Source: Larix kaempferi (lineage: Eukaryota > Streptophyta > Pinopsida > Pinales > Pinaceae). Taken from it: DNA of 64,000 nucleotides. Position 1 is the first letter of the stretch. Each line of letters starts with the position of its first letter. Of the stretch, positions 20,761 through 31,216 are shown piece after piece. Position numbers and translations under genes: made by a program. The notes beneath the pieces are model-generated. The model was not told where the DNA came from. It made no database searches and saw only the letters and a list, made by a program, of their open reading frames with translations. The stretch lies in the NCBI GenBank assembly GCA_027924585.1, contig BSBM01000440.1:11154001-11218000 (forward strand), written 5' to 3'.

Positions 20761-22690
20761 TCACCAAGGAAGTCATTGATAGAAAATATCAAAATTTATG
20801 CTAAAGACATGATCTTTGTTAGCTTGAATTTCCAATCTCTATCGTTAGTGAACGAGATAAAATGAAGAAATATCTATGCTAATGCAGGGTTTATAATACT
20901 AGAAATTAGTTATATTGGTAACAGGAACTCGTTGATTACTTGTAATAATGTTAAATGTCTTCAAACTGCTCGACATTCATTCCAGTAGATGAAGTAGAGT
21001 ATTTGATGGTGAGGGGTTTGGTAAAGATATGAATCTTTTCAAATATTTATGAAGATGGATGAGTTGCAGTTACAGTCAGGGGAATTATTCTTGCCTTCAA
21101 ATATGAATAAAATATCAAGGTCATTTGCATATTTTCCTGACAAGATAAATGGTTTGGAAATTGTGGATTGGTTGCAGAGGTTACAAACTTAGTCTGGTCA
21201 GTTTTTTCAGGTGGTGCTTAGATATCTCTCAGCATTAATTAGATTTTTAGATTTGGCCGATGAAAGCTTAACATAGATTGTTGGTTGCTTTAGAATGCAA
21301 AAATCCTTTTGATTAGATAGAATTGATGTCTCTTCAGAGAAAAATGATGAATTTCTTTGAGAAAACGGCAGCAGCATGTTCATAAAAGATACAAGAATGT
21401 AGCATGCCTAGAACTTCCATCACAGGCGAAAAATAAAATGTTGAGAATGCAAATGCCCAGTACTAAGTGTGTTGAAGAGAGATTTCACGCGCATAACGGG
21501 AATGGAGCCTTCCAAAAGCCATCATTGAAATGCTCAAGTTCAAATGGTAAGTTTCCAAATGCCAAGCATGCCATAGGATGATCACACAGTGCCAGATGTT
21601 GAAGAGACTGTCCAGATGCCAAATCTTTGAGCTCACGTCCAAGTTGTATGTAGTTCCCAAAGAATTCAAAGATCATATCAATGGGGAGTACTTTTAGAGA
21701 ATACAATGGGGAGTACTTGCAGAGAATACATTTGACAGAGGAAATGAAAGTTATTAAAGGGATTTCATCATTTTCTTCAGGCAATTTTGAAGCATTCAAA
21801 AGAACAAGTGGAAAAATCATGAACATGGCAGCTATTTGTGAAGGATATATATACTATTGCTTGGACAACAAATTAAAAAATGAGTGAACATCATACAGGT
21901 GTCAAGTTCCATCAATATTTTAGCAAAGAAGGAGCGAGTTGGAGATGATTTTTGATATCAAAAAGATATGAATTAATTTCAATCCCTTCAAAACAACAAG
22001 ACAACTAATGAACATGTGGCAAGGTATATCGAGGTAGGAGCAGAGCACATTCCATGCAGATATTTTGGTTAATTTCAGAATATAAGGGAAAATTTCAATA
22101 ACCAATCAAATTAAATCAAGATTGAAAGGAAACAGCTCCAGTCATCCTAGATTTCATGCATCAAACTCATCGGTAATCAAAAAGTCAGATGGCAGTCAAA
22201 GGCATAAGTGCCAAAACATTCCAAGATGAAGGATCAACCTATAAGGATTTAGTGGCAGATTTGGAGATACTTGATTCCATTCAGTTCTAGATTTTTGTGA
22301 CTTGTTCGATATTATTTCTATTTTGAGTTCTTATTTTTAGGATTTTGTTAAATATTTTGTAATAGTTAGTTGTATGGATTTTTCTATAAATTTCATGATT
22401 TTCAATGTAAGAAGGGGGGGGTTCCAGTCGAGGGGCTGTGAGAAGTTTGTAAAGGGTCGAGAGCTTGCGAGCTATACCTGGAAGGTCTGAGACCATGCTC
22501 TGTATTTCTGTTGGAGTCCTGTAATTTAAACATGATTTTCTATCAGTTTGTGCTAGGTTCTAGTTGTCATTATAGTCTGGATATTTTGTAGTCTTGTTTA
22601 GACTGATATGTATTGTAGATTCATTTATATCGATGTTTTCCCTATGAATGCCTCTACTCAGATTTAATATCTCAGATTCCATGCTTAGAA
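20761..22690. other. Unassigned AT-rich interval
   Basis: No recognisable gene. A short coding-like stretch on the plus strand at 21055-21270 (MDELQLQSGELFLPS, KINGLEIVDWLQRLQ, TAG, then FFQVVLRYLSALIRFLDL) has one stop and no family I can name. A G-run at 22413-22420 lies within otherwise ordinary sequence. Confidence 0.4.
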
Positions 22691-22717
22691 TGTTGTTGTT
22701 GTTGTTGTTGTTGTTGT
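22691..22717. repeat. Trinucleotide microsatellite (TGT)9
   Basis: Nine perfect TGT units followed by a T-rich run. Confidence 0.9.
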
Positions 22718-23831
22718 TTTTTGTGGTGTTTTAATGCTATGTGTGAATGAATTGTTTGTTCCACACATGATCAGTAAGCCTTGAACCTGAGACATCTTTG
22801 ACATCAGTTTTTCTTTATTCCATCTTTCCATCATATTCACAGAAGCTGATGTTTTCAACAATCTTATGTCTTCTCTATATTTCTTTATCTCTTGATTCCT
22901 TTACACCAACCATCCCAGCTACTTCATCAAATTAAAACATTATGTTCTACTTTGAGCATTAAGATGTGCTAGCCATGCCCTCTCAGCAGTCAGAGTGCAT
23001 CTTTTAGCACTAACAACATCAAAACAATTTAAAGTTTTTTATGCATTATAAATGTATTTTGTTTTTAAAAGCCAATATTATAGACTATACACATGCAAAA
23101 AATAAAGTACAAGCCAGAATCTAGAAGTCTATGTCTTTTTTATGCTTTGCACCTTGTATGTAGTCCTGGACTTTACTATTTTTATAACTCATCTTAGAAA
23201 GCAGTAGAATGTATCCACAGGTTCAATTTGGTCGCAACTTTTTTTATTAGCAAAAAAAGTAACCATTTTTGTGAAATAAAAATAAATGCATACAAATTAG
23301 AATTTATATATAATTTTGGAAATAGTTTAAAATGATAAATTATTATAAATTTAAATATTAAATTAATGTAACTTAGGAATATATTTATAATTTTTATGTA
23401 CTTATTTTTCAAAATAATAAACATATTATTCCTATAATAAAAAAACAAAAAATTATATAGTATATGATGTTATCATATTTAAAATTATATTCATCACAAA
23501 TTAATATTTTAAATAGATGATGATAATTATGATGATTATTATTAATGTTTATTGAGATTATTTTTAATTTATTGGATTTTAATAAAGATGAAAAATTATT
23601 TGATTTGCTTTAATTTTTTATAATAAAAAAAATAAAAAAAAATATTGCTTTATCTTATAATTGTGATGAGTTAAAAAATTATAATAAATATTTTAAAATG
23701 GTGATTTAATATTAAATTAGATAAAGTAGATTAAAAATTATATATATATATATGAAGATGAAGAAGATTAACATTCACTGAGATTCATTTGGTCTATCGG
23801 ACCTTAAGAAAAGAGATGTTTTATTTGGAAT
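22718..23831. other. AT-rich intergenic sequence
   Basis: No gene seen. Very AT-rich from about 23190, with a short AT dinucleotide run near 23738-23752. This may include the terminal part of the LINE that lies to the right on the minus strand. Confidence 0.5.
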
Positions 23832-23849
23832 TCTATAAAATGTGATTCT
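23832..23849. repeat. SINE target site duplication, left copy
   Basis: TCTATAAAATGTGATTCT. The right copy at 24024-24041 is TCTGTAAAATGTGGTTCT: 16 of 18 bases agree. Confidence 0.8.
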
Positions 23850-24023
23850 TTTTTTTTCCCGTGTGGTTCACAAACTCCCCAACGGGGCTGCTACGTCCAA
23901 CTAACCCGATGGGGACGTCAAGCGAGGCCCTTATATAGAAAAGTATATCCACCCAGGGATTTGACCTCGAGACCTTCTACTCACAACTTACATCACTCAA
24001 CCACTTGAGCTAGCCTACCGGAC
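23850..24023 (-). mobile_element. tRNA-derived SINE
   Basis: A 174-base unit lies between 18-bp direct repeats. On the minus strand the 5' end reads GGTAGGCTAGCTCAAGTGGTTGAG, resembling a tRNA D-arm and the pol III A box. About 40 bases on, GAGGTCAAATCCCTGG resembles the B box (GGTTCRANNCC). The 3' end is an A run (T run at 23850-23857 on the plus strand). Such units are transcribed by RNA polymerase III and mobilised by LINE enzymes. I do not know the family name. Confidence 0.8.
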
Positions 24024-24041
24024 TCTGTAAAATGTGGTTCT
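24024..24041. repeat. SINE target site duplication, right copy
   Basis: TCTGTAAAATGTGGTTCT, partner of 23832-23849. Confidence 0.8.
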
Positions 24042-24137
24042 ATGGTTAAAAAGATGACAAAGAAGTGTTCCTAGGTCATTGTAGTGTTGACTAGTTAGAA
24101 GATCATGGAGATTAAAATTTTAGCAAAGATTAGGAAA

Positions 24138-24915
24138 CTACAATCGAATGTGGGTATATGTAGGGCAATCTAAAAGAAAGTGAGATTTGTCCTCAACACT
24201 CATACAGTTAGAGAGCTTCCAAATCCTTTCCTCCCATGGTGTTTTAGGAATTGTACAATGCCCTGTTTCGCTATGAATCTCATGGGAGTTTGTTCTTATC
24301 TTGGCTATATTAATCTTCTTCTTTGAACTGATTAAGATACAGAGATACTTTTGATCTTTTAGATTAGGATTATTGACTTCCTTGTAATATCTTAATTTTC
24401 TTTTAACATCTAAATCTATATAGTCACACGTTCTCGCTTTGAACTTACATGTGATAGTATTTTTGAGATTGTTGATATTTTGCAGAGTGGTATTTTCATT
24501 GATCCCCCAACGATTTAACCAAGCCATGGCATACTTATACCATCCTCTCTTGAGTTGAAGATGGCCTTGACTAGAATTTAAAGCAATTTTAGGGTGTCTC
24601 TGGTCTTCCATGTTATTTATCTTATTGTTGTACATCACATACCTAGTTATAGTATGCTCTCAATGGGGGGAATACCCGCTTCTATAAGGAGAATAAGGTA
24701 GGGTGTATTGCTCTTAATTTTGAGGTTATACGTGACAAAACATTTTTGAATTTGCTCCATCTTTCTCCATGACTCTCGGTAGATGCTGCAACCCCAAACT
24801 TCACAGTTATACAAGATAATGGGAGAGATGAGAGTTTCAAAAATGTACTTTTTTTATCCCACATCACCATATTTGTTGATTTCCAATTGTTTTCTAGGCC
24901 AAATAAGCTTTCCAC
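24138..24915 (-). pseudogene. LINE C-terminal region with degenerate Cys/His motif
   Basis: ORFs 24915-24682 and 24638-24138 continue the polyprotein after RT. The second ends with EERIWKLSNCMSVEDKSHFLLDCPTY. Related LINE proteins carry a C-x2-C...H-x4-C motif at this place; here the first Cys positions are replaced (Trp, and Ser-Asn before Cys). The basic segment (LKRGWYKYAMAWLNRWGI) is typical of the region between RT and this motif. A stop and frameshift separate the two ORFs. Confidence 0.65.
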
Positions 24916-25900
24916 CCTTCGTTAATCATTTTCTCAATGCTATACTTCCAATTGAGCTTGTGATGGATATCAATTCCGAGATATCTGTAAGAGGACACTT
25001 CCTCCAAGTTGCTATTGTCATAAACAAAAATAGCAATAGTGTCTTTCTTGAACTTGATAATCATAAGTTTAGTTTTGTCGGTGTTAACAGACATACCCAT
25101 GTTAGAGCAGAAATCCTTGAGAATCCTTACTTGTTTATCAAGGTCAAAGGGGCTCCTTTCCATAAGAATAATATCATTGGCATAGAGAAGGAGGATGACG
25201 ACTATACCAACTAAGGTTGTTCCAGCGCACCCTGCTTCCTCTAAACAACTTTCTAACTTATCGATGTAAATGCCAAAAATTGTAGGGGAGAGGGGGCACC
25301 GTTGTTTAACTCCAATATTACAAATAATATATTTCAACCATCCTTTAGTGCTCTTAAATTTGGCAATGAATTTCTCGTACAACCTTATCGTGGCAGCTCT
25401 CAACTCTAAAGGAACCTTTAGCTCTTATAGTCTATTCCATAGGTTATTTCTAGGCACTATATCAAAATCTTTCATAAAGTCCACAAAGCAACAAAAGAGA
25501 TTGGAATTAATATTACAACAATCCTCATCAATTATCCTAAATGTAATGAGGTCGTCTGTGGTAGAGTGATGTCTTCTAAATCCCGCCTGGCCTTTAGCTT
25601 GCTTACCTTCACTTTCAAGCCATACATTGATTTCCTTCTCTAAAATGATACGATATAGCTTGGCTAAGAGAGGGATAATTATAATGGTCTGATAATTAGA
25701 GGGGTTATTTTTATCTCCATTTTTAAAGATAGGAATAATGAGGCTCTGAGTCCAAGGAATAGGGAAACCTTGCATGCCGGCTAGATTGAAAAGCTTGTGG
25801 ATGTGAGGAATGAGAACAGTTCCTCCAATTTTCAAGATTTATGTGTGATATCTTTCAATGACTTTAGCTTTCCTATTTGCTAGGCATTTGACCCCAAAGT
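24894..25900 (-). pseudogene. LINE reverse transcriptase (non-L1 type)
   Basis: Two minus-strand ORFs, 25835-25425 and 25403-24894. Visible motifs: IGGTVLIPHIHKLFNLA, PIPWTQSLIIPIFKNGDK, NNPSNYQTIIIIPLLAKLY, AKGQAGFRRHHSTTDDLI, FCCFVDFMKDFDIVPRNNLW, GVKQRCPLSPTIFGIYID, the active-site box LLLYANDIILM, KTKLMIIKFKK and SSYRYLGIDIHHKLNW. The active site reads A-N-D where A-D-D is required, so a catalytic Asp has become Asn. The style resembles the RTE/jockey-like side of LINE diversity more than plant L1; exact clade not determined. Confidence 0.85.
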
Positions 25901-25960
25901 CAATGTCTTTTAATGAGAAAACTTATTTCATTGTAAAAAGGTTTTGAGTGTTATTAATGA

Positions 25961-26445
25961 CATTAAGGATTCATAAATCCTTTTAAGATAGGAATCTCAA
26001 TCTTTCAAAGAAATCTTATTATTCTTTTTAGTTTTACTAGTTAGAATTTGTCTCCAGAATTTCTTTATATATTATATACCAAAACATAAATATAATATAA
26101 TATTTATATATGAGTTAAAATATTTAAAAGATTTTGAAAATATATATAAACCAAAACATAAATATTATATAGTTAAAGTATTTAAAAGATTTTGAAAAAA
26201 TTACCAAACTTGTATTAATTTAGTAACATTTTGGTAAATATGCTCAAAGTTATTTAGATGATAATTTATAAATCTTTAAAACCCTCGACATCACGAAACA
26301 AATAACATGTTATACTGTTTGAAACAATTTCGTATGTCAAATGTTAAATGCTAAAACCTATATTAAAAGAAGTAGATTTAAAAAAATGGTTTTTATAAAT
26401 ATATATATAATTTTAAAAATCATATTTTTTATTAATAAAATTAGA
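25961..26445. other. AT-rich interval with a 72-bp direct repeat
   Basis: No gene. A segment starting CCAAAACATAAATAT at 26079 recurs at 26151 and continues with ATATTTAAAAGATTTTGAAAA in both copies. The last 12 bases (AATAAAATTAGA, 26434-26445) are the likely left target duplication of the L1 to the right. Confidence 0.6.
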
Positions 26446-26912
26446 TTTTTTTTTCATGGAAAAAAAGCGTAATTTCATTTCAATCTTTCGAGTACAAAAT
26501 TAGATATTTCAACTTCACTCTTTGAGAGTGTCTTTGTTGTCTTTGAAAAATAAACTGATATAGCCCTGAAACATCCTCCATACATGTGGAAAGGATCCAT
26601 AGGATTCAAAAAAGAAAAGCTAAAAGTATGTCGACATAGTCACTATGTCCAGTAAAATGGACAGTACATATAAACAGGTATAGCATGACCTTTGTGGAGC
26701 CACAATCCGAGCCAATATAATAAAAAATAATGCATATACCAATGAAAATCACCATCAGTTCCTGTCATGACAGAGCATCCTTGACCTCATAAATTCGACC
26801 CATATGAAAAACGAAACGTATCAAACAGCACCAATGGAGTATCAACCCTTCAGTCTATAAAGGGCCTATGGTAGAATTCCCTGACCACCCCATCATAAAA
26901 GTATTTAATCCT

Positions 26913-27535
26913 CTAGATCCCTATCCCTAGCAACAGACCCTCTTTCGATGCCCTGTCTGCTTCTGCGTTGTTCTCTCTGAACACATGCCTGCAGGAAAAG
27001 TTGTCAAAAGTATAAGTGGCATTTCGAATATATGCCAAGATGTTGGAGAGTCTGCAGTTGTGACAAAGTTGAGTCCCCCAATGAATCACATTCAGGGAGT
27101 CCACGAAAATAGTAATATTGTGAATCCCTAAATCAAGTGCATAGATGACAAGGAATCTAAGACTTAGGATTTCCGCCCAATTCTTGCTCCTGGACCCAAA
27201 ACCCAGCGACATTTCAAAGTAATGTTCAGGTGAAAGAAATAGAAGAGCCCCTCCCCCACAAATATTATTCTGGCAAGCACCATCGAAAAAACCCCAAGCC
27301 TGAGAACGATCAATATCCACTGATTGTACATTCCTAGCAACAGCAAGATGAGAAATACGTTTGCATGATAAGAAGATCCCACAGCTATAAACAGCCGACT
27401 GTGCAGGTAAGCATTCAATCTTTGAAAACACACGTTTGTTCCTTACAAGCCATACTCCCCAAACTACCAGTAAAGGAAGAACCCTATAGTCCTTAAAAAT
27501 GGGATTTTGAAACCATGCCAACTAGGCTTCATTCA
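26913..27535 (-). pseudogene. L1 ORF2 C-terminus: RNase H
   Basis: Minus-strand ORF of 202 codons ending at the ORF2 stop. RNase H landmarks in order: WGFFDGACQNNICGGGALLF (first Asp), KNWAEILSLRFLV (Glu), ITIFVDSLNVIHWG (second Asp), CRHVFRENNAEADRASKEG (last Asp). All four acidic positions are present. Plant L1 elements of this type carry such a domain after the zinc-binding region. About 470 bases of 3' untranslated sequence follow to the A tail. Confidence 0.88.
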
Positions 27536-28604
27536 ACAATGCCCCAACCCACGGAAAGAGGACTTTCAGAATCCTCGAGACAATTTCCCAAACAACAAAA
27601 ATGTATTTGCAAAATAGAAAAAGATGTTCCACAGTCTCCACATCCCGTTGACAAAGAATACACCATCCTGGACCCTATTTATTTCTCCTCTGTAGAAAGT
27701 CCCAAGTCGGATCTCGGTTCTTAAGAATACACCACATAAAGAGACAGGTCTTATGTGGACTATGCAGTTTCCATAAGGACCTCCACCACCATTCTGGTTC
27801 CCTCGGCATCATTTCAGCACTGATCTGGAGATAACCTCCTTTAGGAGTATAATTGCCGACTGGATCTCTATCCCAACACAGTTCATCTTCCTGATCCCCC
27901 AAATAAATATGATCTTTACAAAGTACCCGTAGATAAAGACCCAGTTCCATCTCCTCAACACCCCCAAGACCGAAGTAGTTTTCCAAACGCCATGTAGGAC
28001 TCCCCAACAGTAAAACCTAAGTATCTGCAAGCTGATGTAAATAGTGAATGCCCCTCTATCCTAAGGCCTCAATAGTCCCCTTTGTCATACGGTGTTGAAG
28101 TTCACACCCAACCCACGGATCCCGCCCAATCCGAACCTTGTGTCCATTTCCAACGTCCCAGACCAAGTCATGTTCAATAACATGAAAAGATTTAACAAGT
28201 GCTTTCCAAATGGAAGTACCACCCGAATGAGTTTTCAAAGGATTATGGATCCAACTTTCGATGGAAATAGGAGCAATGTACTTGTGAATCATGACCCGAG
28301 CCCATAAACCTCCAGATTTGATTAGCCTCCAACCACACTTAGCAGCCAGTGCTTTAGAAAAAGAAAAAATATTCTTCAACCCCCAGCCTCCCAAAGCTTT
28401 GGGAGTTGCAATCCATTCCCACTTGACCCATGGGGAAACAAAGGTGCCCTCCTTACCACTCCACAAAAAATGAAAACAAAGTCTCCTTGCATGATCCAGA
28501 ATACCTCGAGGAATCCATGTCAAGGACATCTAGTAGACCGGGATAGCTTCTAAGATAGATTTAACCAGAACCAATCTTCCAGCCCTGGATAACCATTTAA
28601 AACT
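27536..28604 (-). pseudogene. L1 ORF2: thumb and zinc-binding region
   Basis: ORFs 28529-28056 and 28007-27675 give the segment after RT: ARRLCFHFLWSGKEGTFVSPW, ALGGWGLKNIFSFSKALAAKC, SIWKALVKSF, VWDVGNGHKVRIGRDPWVG. The zf-RVT region follows: WWWRSLWKLHSPHKTCLFMW, NRDPTWDFLQRRNK, stop, then CILCQRDVETVEHLFLFCKY on the other side of the stop. This Cys/His region is found in plant L1 ORF2 proteins and helps hold the template RNA. In-frame stops at 27675 and 28056 and a frame change between them break it. Confidence 0.85.
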
Positions 28605-29818
28605 CTAGCTTCTCAATCTATTCTCCAACTTCTCAATCAGCCACACCCAATCCTGCTTCATGTAATCATTTGGTTTTAGATTAAAACCCATGTATTTTAG
28701 TCCATCCTTCATGGTAAGGAGAGTAAAGGGAAAGTGCTCGGAATACATCAGTAACTCCTCCTCAGAGAGAAGGTTAGTAGAAAGGGTAGACTTGCCTGCA
28801 TTAAATTCCATTCTAGTAGCTTGAGATAAGAGGTCCAAAATATCCTTTAACACGTTCCCATCCCTACGGGATCCCGAGCAAAAAATGAGAATGTCATCCA
28901 CAAAAAGAAGGTGGGTAATGTATAAATCAGGATCCACTTAAATGCCACCAAAATGACCCTCCCTTCTAGCATCTTTGATAGCACGACTCAGACTTTCAGC
29001 CACAAGCAAAAATAACAACGGAGACAAAGGACAGCCCTGCCGCAGACCCTGACCCGAATGGAAAAAGGGGGTAGCAGCACCATTAATGAGAACCGAGAAG
29101 GAAACCATGGAAATGCAACTCATAACCCATTTGATGAAACCAATGTCAAAACCCAGATGTGTGAGCAGAAGACGGAGATATAACCAGCTCACTTTATCAT
29201 ATGCTTTCGACAAATCAATTTTAAGAACTGCCCCCTTCAGCTTCTTAGTTTTAATACTGTGCAACCCCTCCTGTGCAATACCAATGGCTTCATAAATTTG
29301 ACGACCTTAAAGAAACCCAAATTGTTCCTCCGAAACATGAGTAGAAAGGATGGATTTTAGTCTTTGAGCAATGACTTTAGTGACAATCTTGTAAACATAG
29401 TTACACAAGGAAATCGGCCGGAAATCATTAAGAGAAGAAGGAGTATCCACCTTAGGAATTAAGGCAATGAAAGTCGAATTGATGCTAGCCGGAATCCTAC
29501 CTTCACTCCTAATATCTTCAACCAGACGAAGAAGATCGTCACCAACAATATCAAGAGACCAAGAAAAAATTCTATGGTCCAACCATCCGGCCCAGGGATT
29601 TTGTCCTTCTGAAAACTACTCAGTACCCCTTTTAATTCATCAGCCGTAACAATGTCCATCAGCATCCTATTGTCTTCTTCCTCCACGAAATGTGGGAACA
29701 ACTGTGCCACCCTAATAACTTCTTCGATATTAACCCTGTCACTGGCCTTGAAGAGGGTTTGGAAATGTTGGACCCCTACCCGAGCCATACCCTCGAAAGT
29801 AGAATGAGAAGTGACCAT
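28605..29818 (-). pseudogene. L1 ORF2: reverse transcriptase
   Basis: Four ORFs on the minus strand cover the domain. Motifs in order: KDKIPGPDGWTIEFF, INSTFIALIPKVDTPSSLND, FRPISLCNYVYKIVTKVIAQ, SEEQFGFL (stop where the GRQI segment begins), AVLKIDLSKAYDKVSW, GQGLRQGCPLSPLLFLLVAE, and THLLFVDDILIFCSG, where the F-V-D-D active site is intact, then AGKSTLSTNLLSEEE. Breaks are TAA at 29307 and 28938 and a frameshift near 29550. This enzyme would copy element RNA directly onto nicked target DNA. Confidence 0.92.
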
Positions 29819-31216
29819 CTGATCCTCAAGACTCCAAATAGTATTAGCCGACCTTCTCCCCTTAGCATAGGCCTAGAAGAATTTAGTGTTCTCATCCCCA
29901 CTTTCCAACCAAATGGCCCTACTCTTCAGACACCATGTCTCCTCTTTCTCCAGCAGTATCGGATTCCTATGACCTTCCAGTCGAACATAAGAATCCTTCG
30001 TCACCTGTGATGTAAAGCCACCCCAGGGCTCAAAGCAATGGATGCAATTTCCTCTTCGATCAACTTAAGTTCACAATCATCCTTTTTTCTTTTATCCGCC
30101 ACCCATTATTTGATAGGACCCTTGAGATTTTTTATATTCTCAGCAAAATGGAAAGCAGCTGAGAGAGGGTTCCCAAGTTGATATGGAATCCAGAGAGTTT
30201 GAATTAAATCTGTAAAAGTTGGTTCCTTCAACTAGGTCTTATTAAACTTCAAAGGAGCAGGAGGCTTGATAGGACCATTCATAATCTCAAGGAAAATTGG
30301 TTCATGATCAAAACAACCCCCAAATCCAATCCATTGTTGAATGTGAAAAAAAGACTCCACCAACTGCTCTACAAGCAAAAATCTGTCCAGACGTTTCGCA
30401 ACCCGGTCCTCCCCCACCCTCTTGTTCCTCCAGGATGGTTTAAGAAAGATGGGTTCGACATCAACCCAATTGCCTTCAATTATTTTCCTAATACAAAAAT
30501 CCATAAGATTATCCACCTGTGCATGAGGACCCCAAACCTCGGCCTGTCCCAGAGGGAAATTAAGGTCCCCTCCCAAGATCACCAAATCACCCTTAAGCAC
30601 TTCTTTAATCAATAGCAACTCCCAGAAGGGGATCCTATTACAATAAGTGTTAACACCTAAAAAGTGCTCACTAGCTCATTCCCTTACTCACATGACCCAT
30701 TTGTCCACTTTTCCACCATCTGAGCCTCTGAAACCAACAAAAGGTCACCAAAAGACCTTAGTACACCCCTTTTTCCATTAAAAAAGATTATTTTTCCAAG
30801 AAAATCATAAAAAACCCTCAAAAAGGGTCCAAATTCCCAAAAATATTAAAAAGGGAATTAAAATATTATTTTTATTCAAATTCCACAGTAAAATGTTAAC
30901 CACAGTAAAATCTCTTTCAAATTCCAAAGATCTGAAGGTCAGACCCAAAATAGAATCCATTCCCCATAAATTGGAGACCTTTAGACAAGCCTCCCTCCAT
31001 CCCACTGCCAGACCACCAGAACGCCTCCTGGCATCCGAGGCCTCAAAACTCCATCCCGGGAACCAAGACTTCAACTTCCCTCGAAACCTATAAACCCCCA
31101 CCCATAGTTTCCTGTAACATTAAAATATCTGGATGCTCAATCTCCAACACCCGACGCAACACTGATCTTTTGGAGGGACCAACAAGACCCCGACAGTTGT
31201 AGGACATAATTTTCAT
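29819..31216 (-). pseudogene. L1 ORF2: apurinic-type endonuclease and linker
   Basis: ORF2 starts at ATG 31216 (MKIMSYNCRGLVGPSKR), the usual opening of a plant L1 endonuclease. PDILMLQET follows, then WSFEASDARRRSGGLAVGW and FERDFTVVN. A 246-base insertion sits here. It resumes with LVILGGDLNFPLG, VAKRLDRFLL and CFDHEPIFLEI. The Glu (LQET), Asp-Asn (GDLN) and Ser/Asp-His (DHEP) positions of the family can be located. The domain nicks the target DNA to prime reverse transcription. A frameshift occurs near 31110, and the linker 30230-29820 has several stops. Confidence 0.85.
30648..30900. repeat. 246-base insertion inside the L1 endonuclease domain
   Basis: Endonuclease coding homology stops at 30900 and resumes at 30654. 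The intervening AT-rich, non-coding sequence is bounded by a direct repeat TGTTAAC (30648-30654 and 30894-30900), as expected of a target duplication. The plus strand begins TGTTAACACCTAAAAAGTGC. It could be a small solo LTR or other non-autonomous element; there are no clear terminal inverted repeats. Confidence 0.6.

Larger units (their letters stand above)
24060..25960 (-). mobile_element. 5'-truncated non-L1 LINE
   Basis: A minus-strand non-LTR retrotransposon fragment in which RT and C-terminal segments follow each other without LTRs. The upstream edge is near 25960, where LKDIDFGVKCLANRKAK can still be read; the endonuclease part is missing. The 3' non-coding tail extends left of 24138 and appears to be interrupted by the SINE. 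The RT type differs from the two L1 elements in this window: no RNase H, and a short Cys/His C-terminus. Confidence 0.75.

Noticed and set aside
21055-21270. Coding-like stretch ending FFQVVLRYLSALIRFLDL
   Set aside because: One stop, under 80 codons, no recognised family; could be chance in AT-rich DNA.
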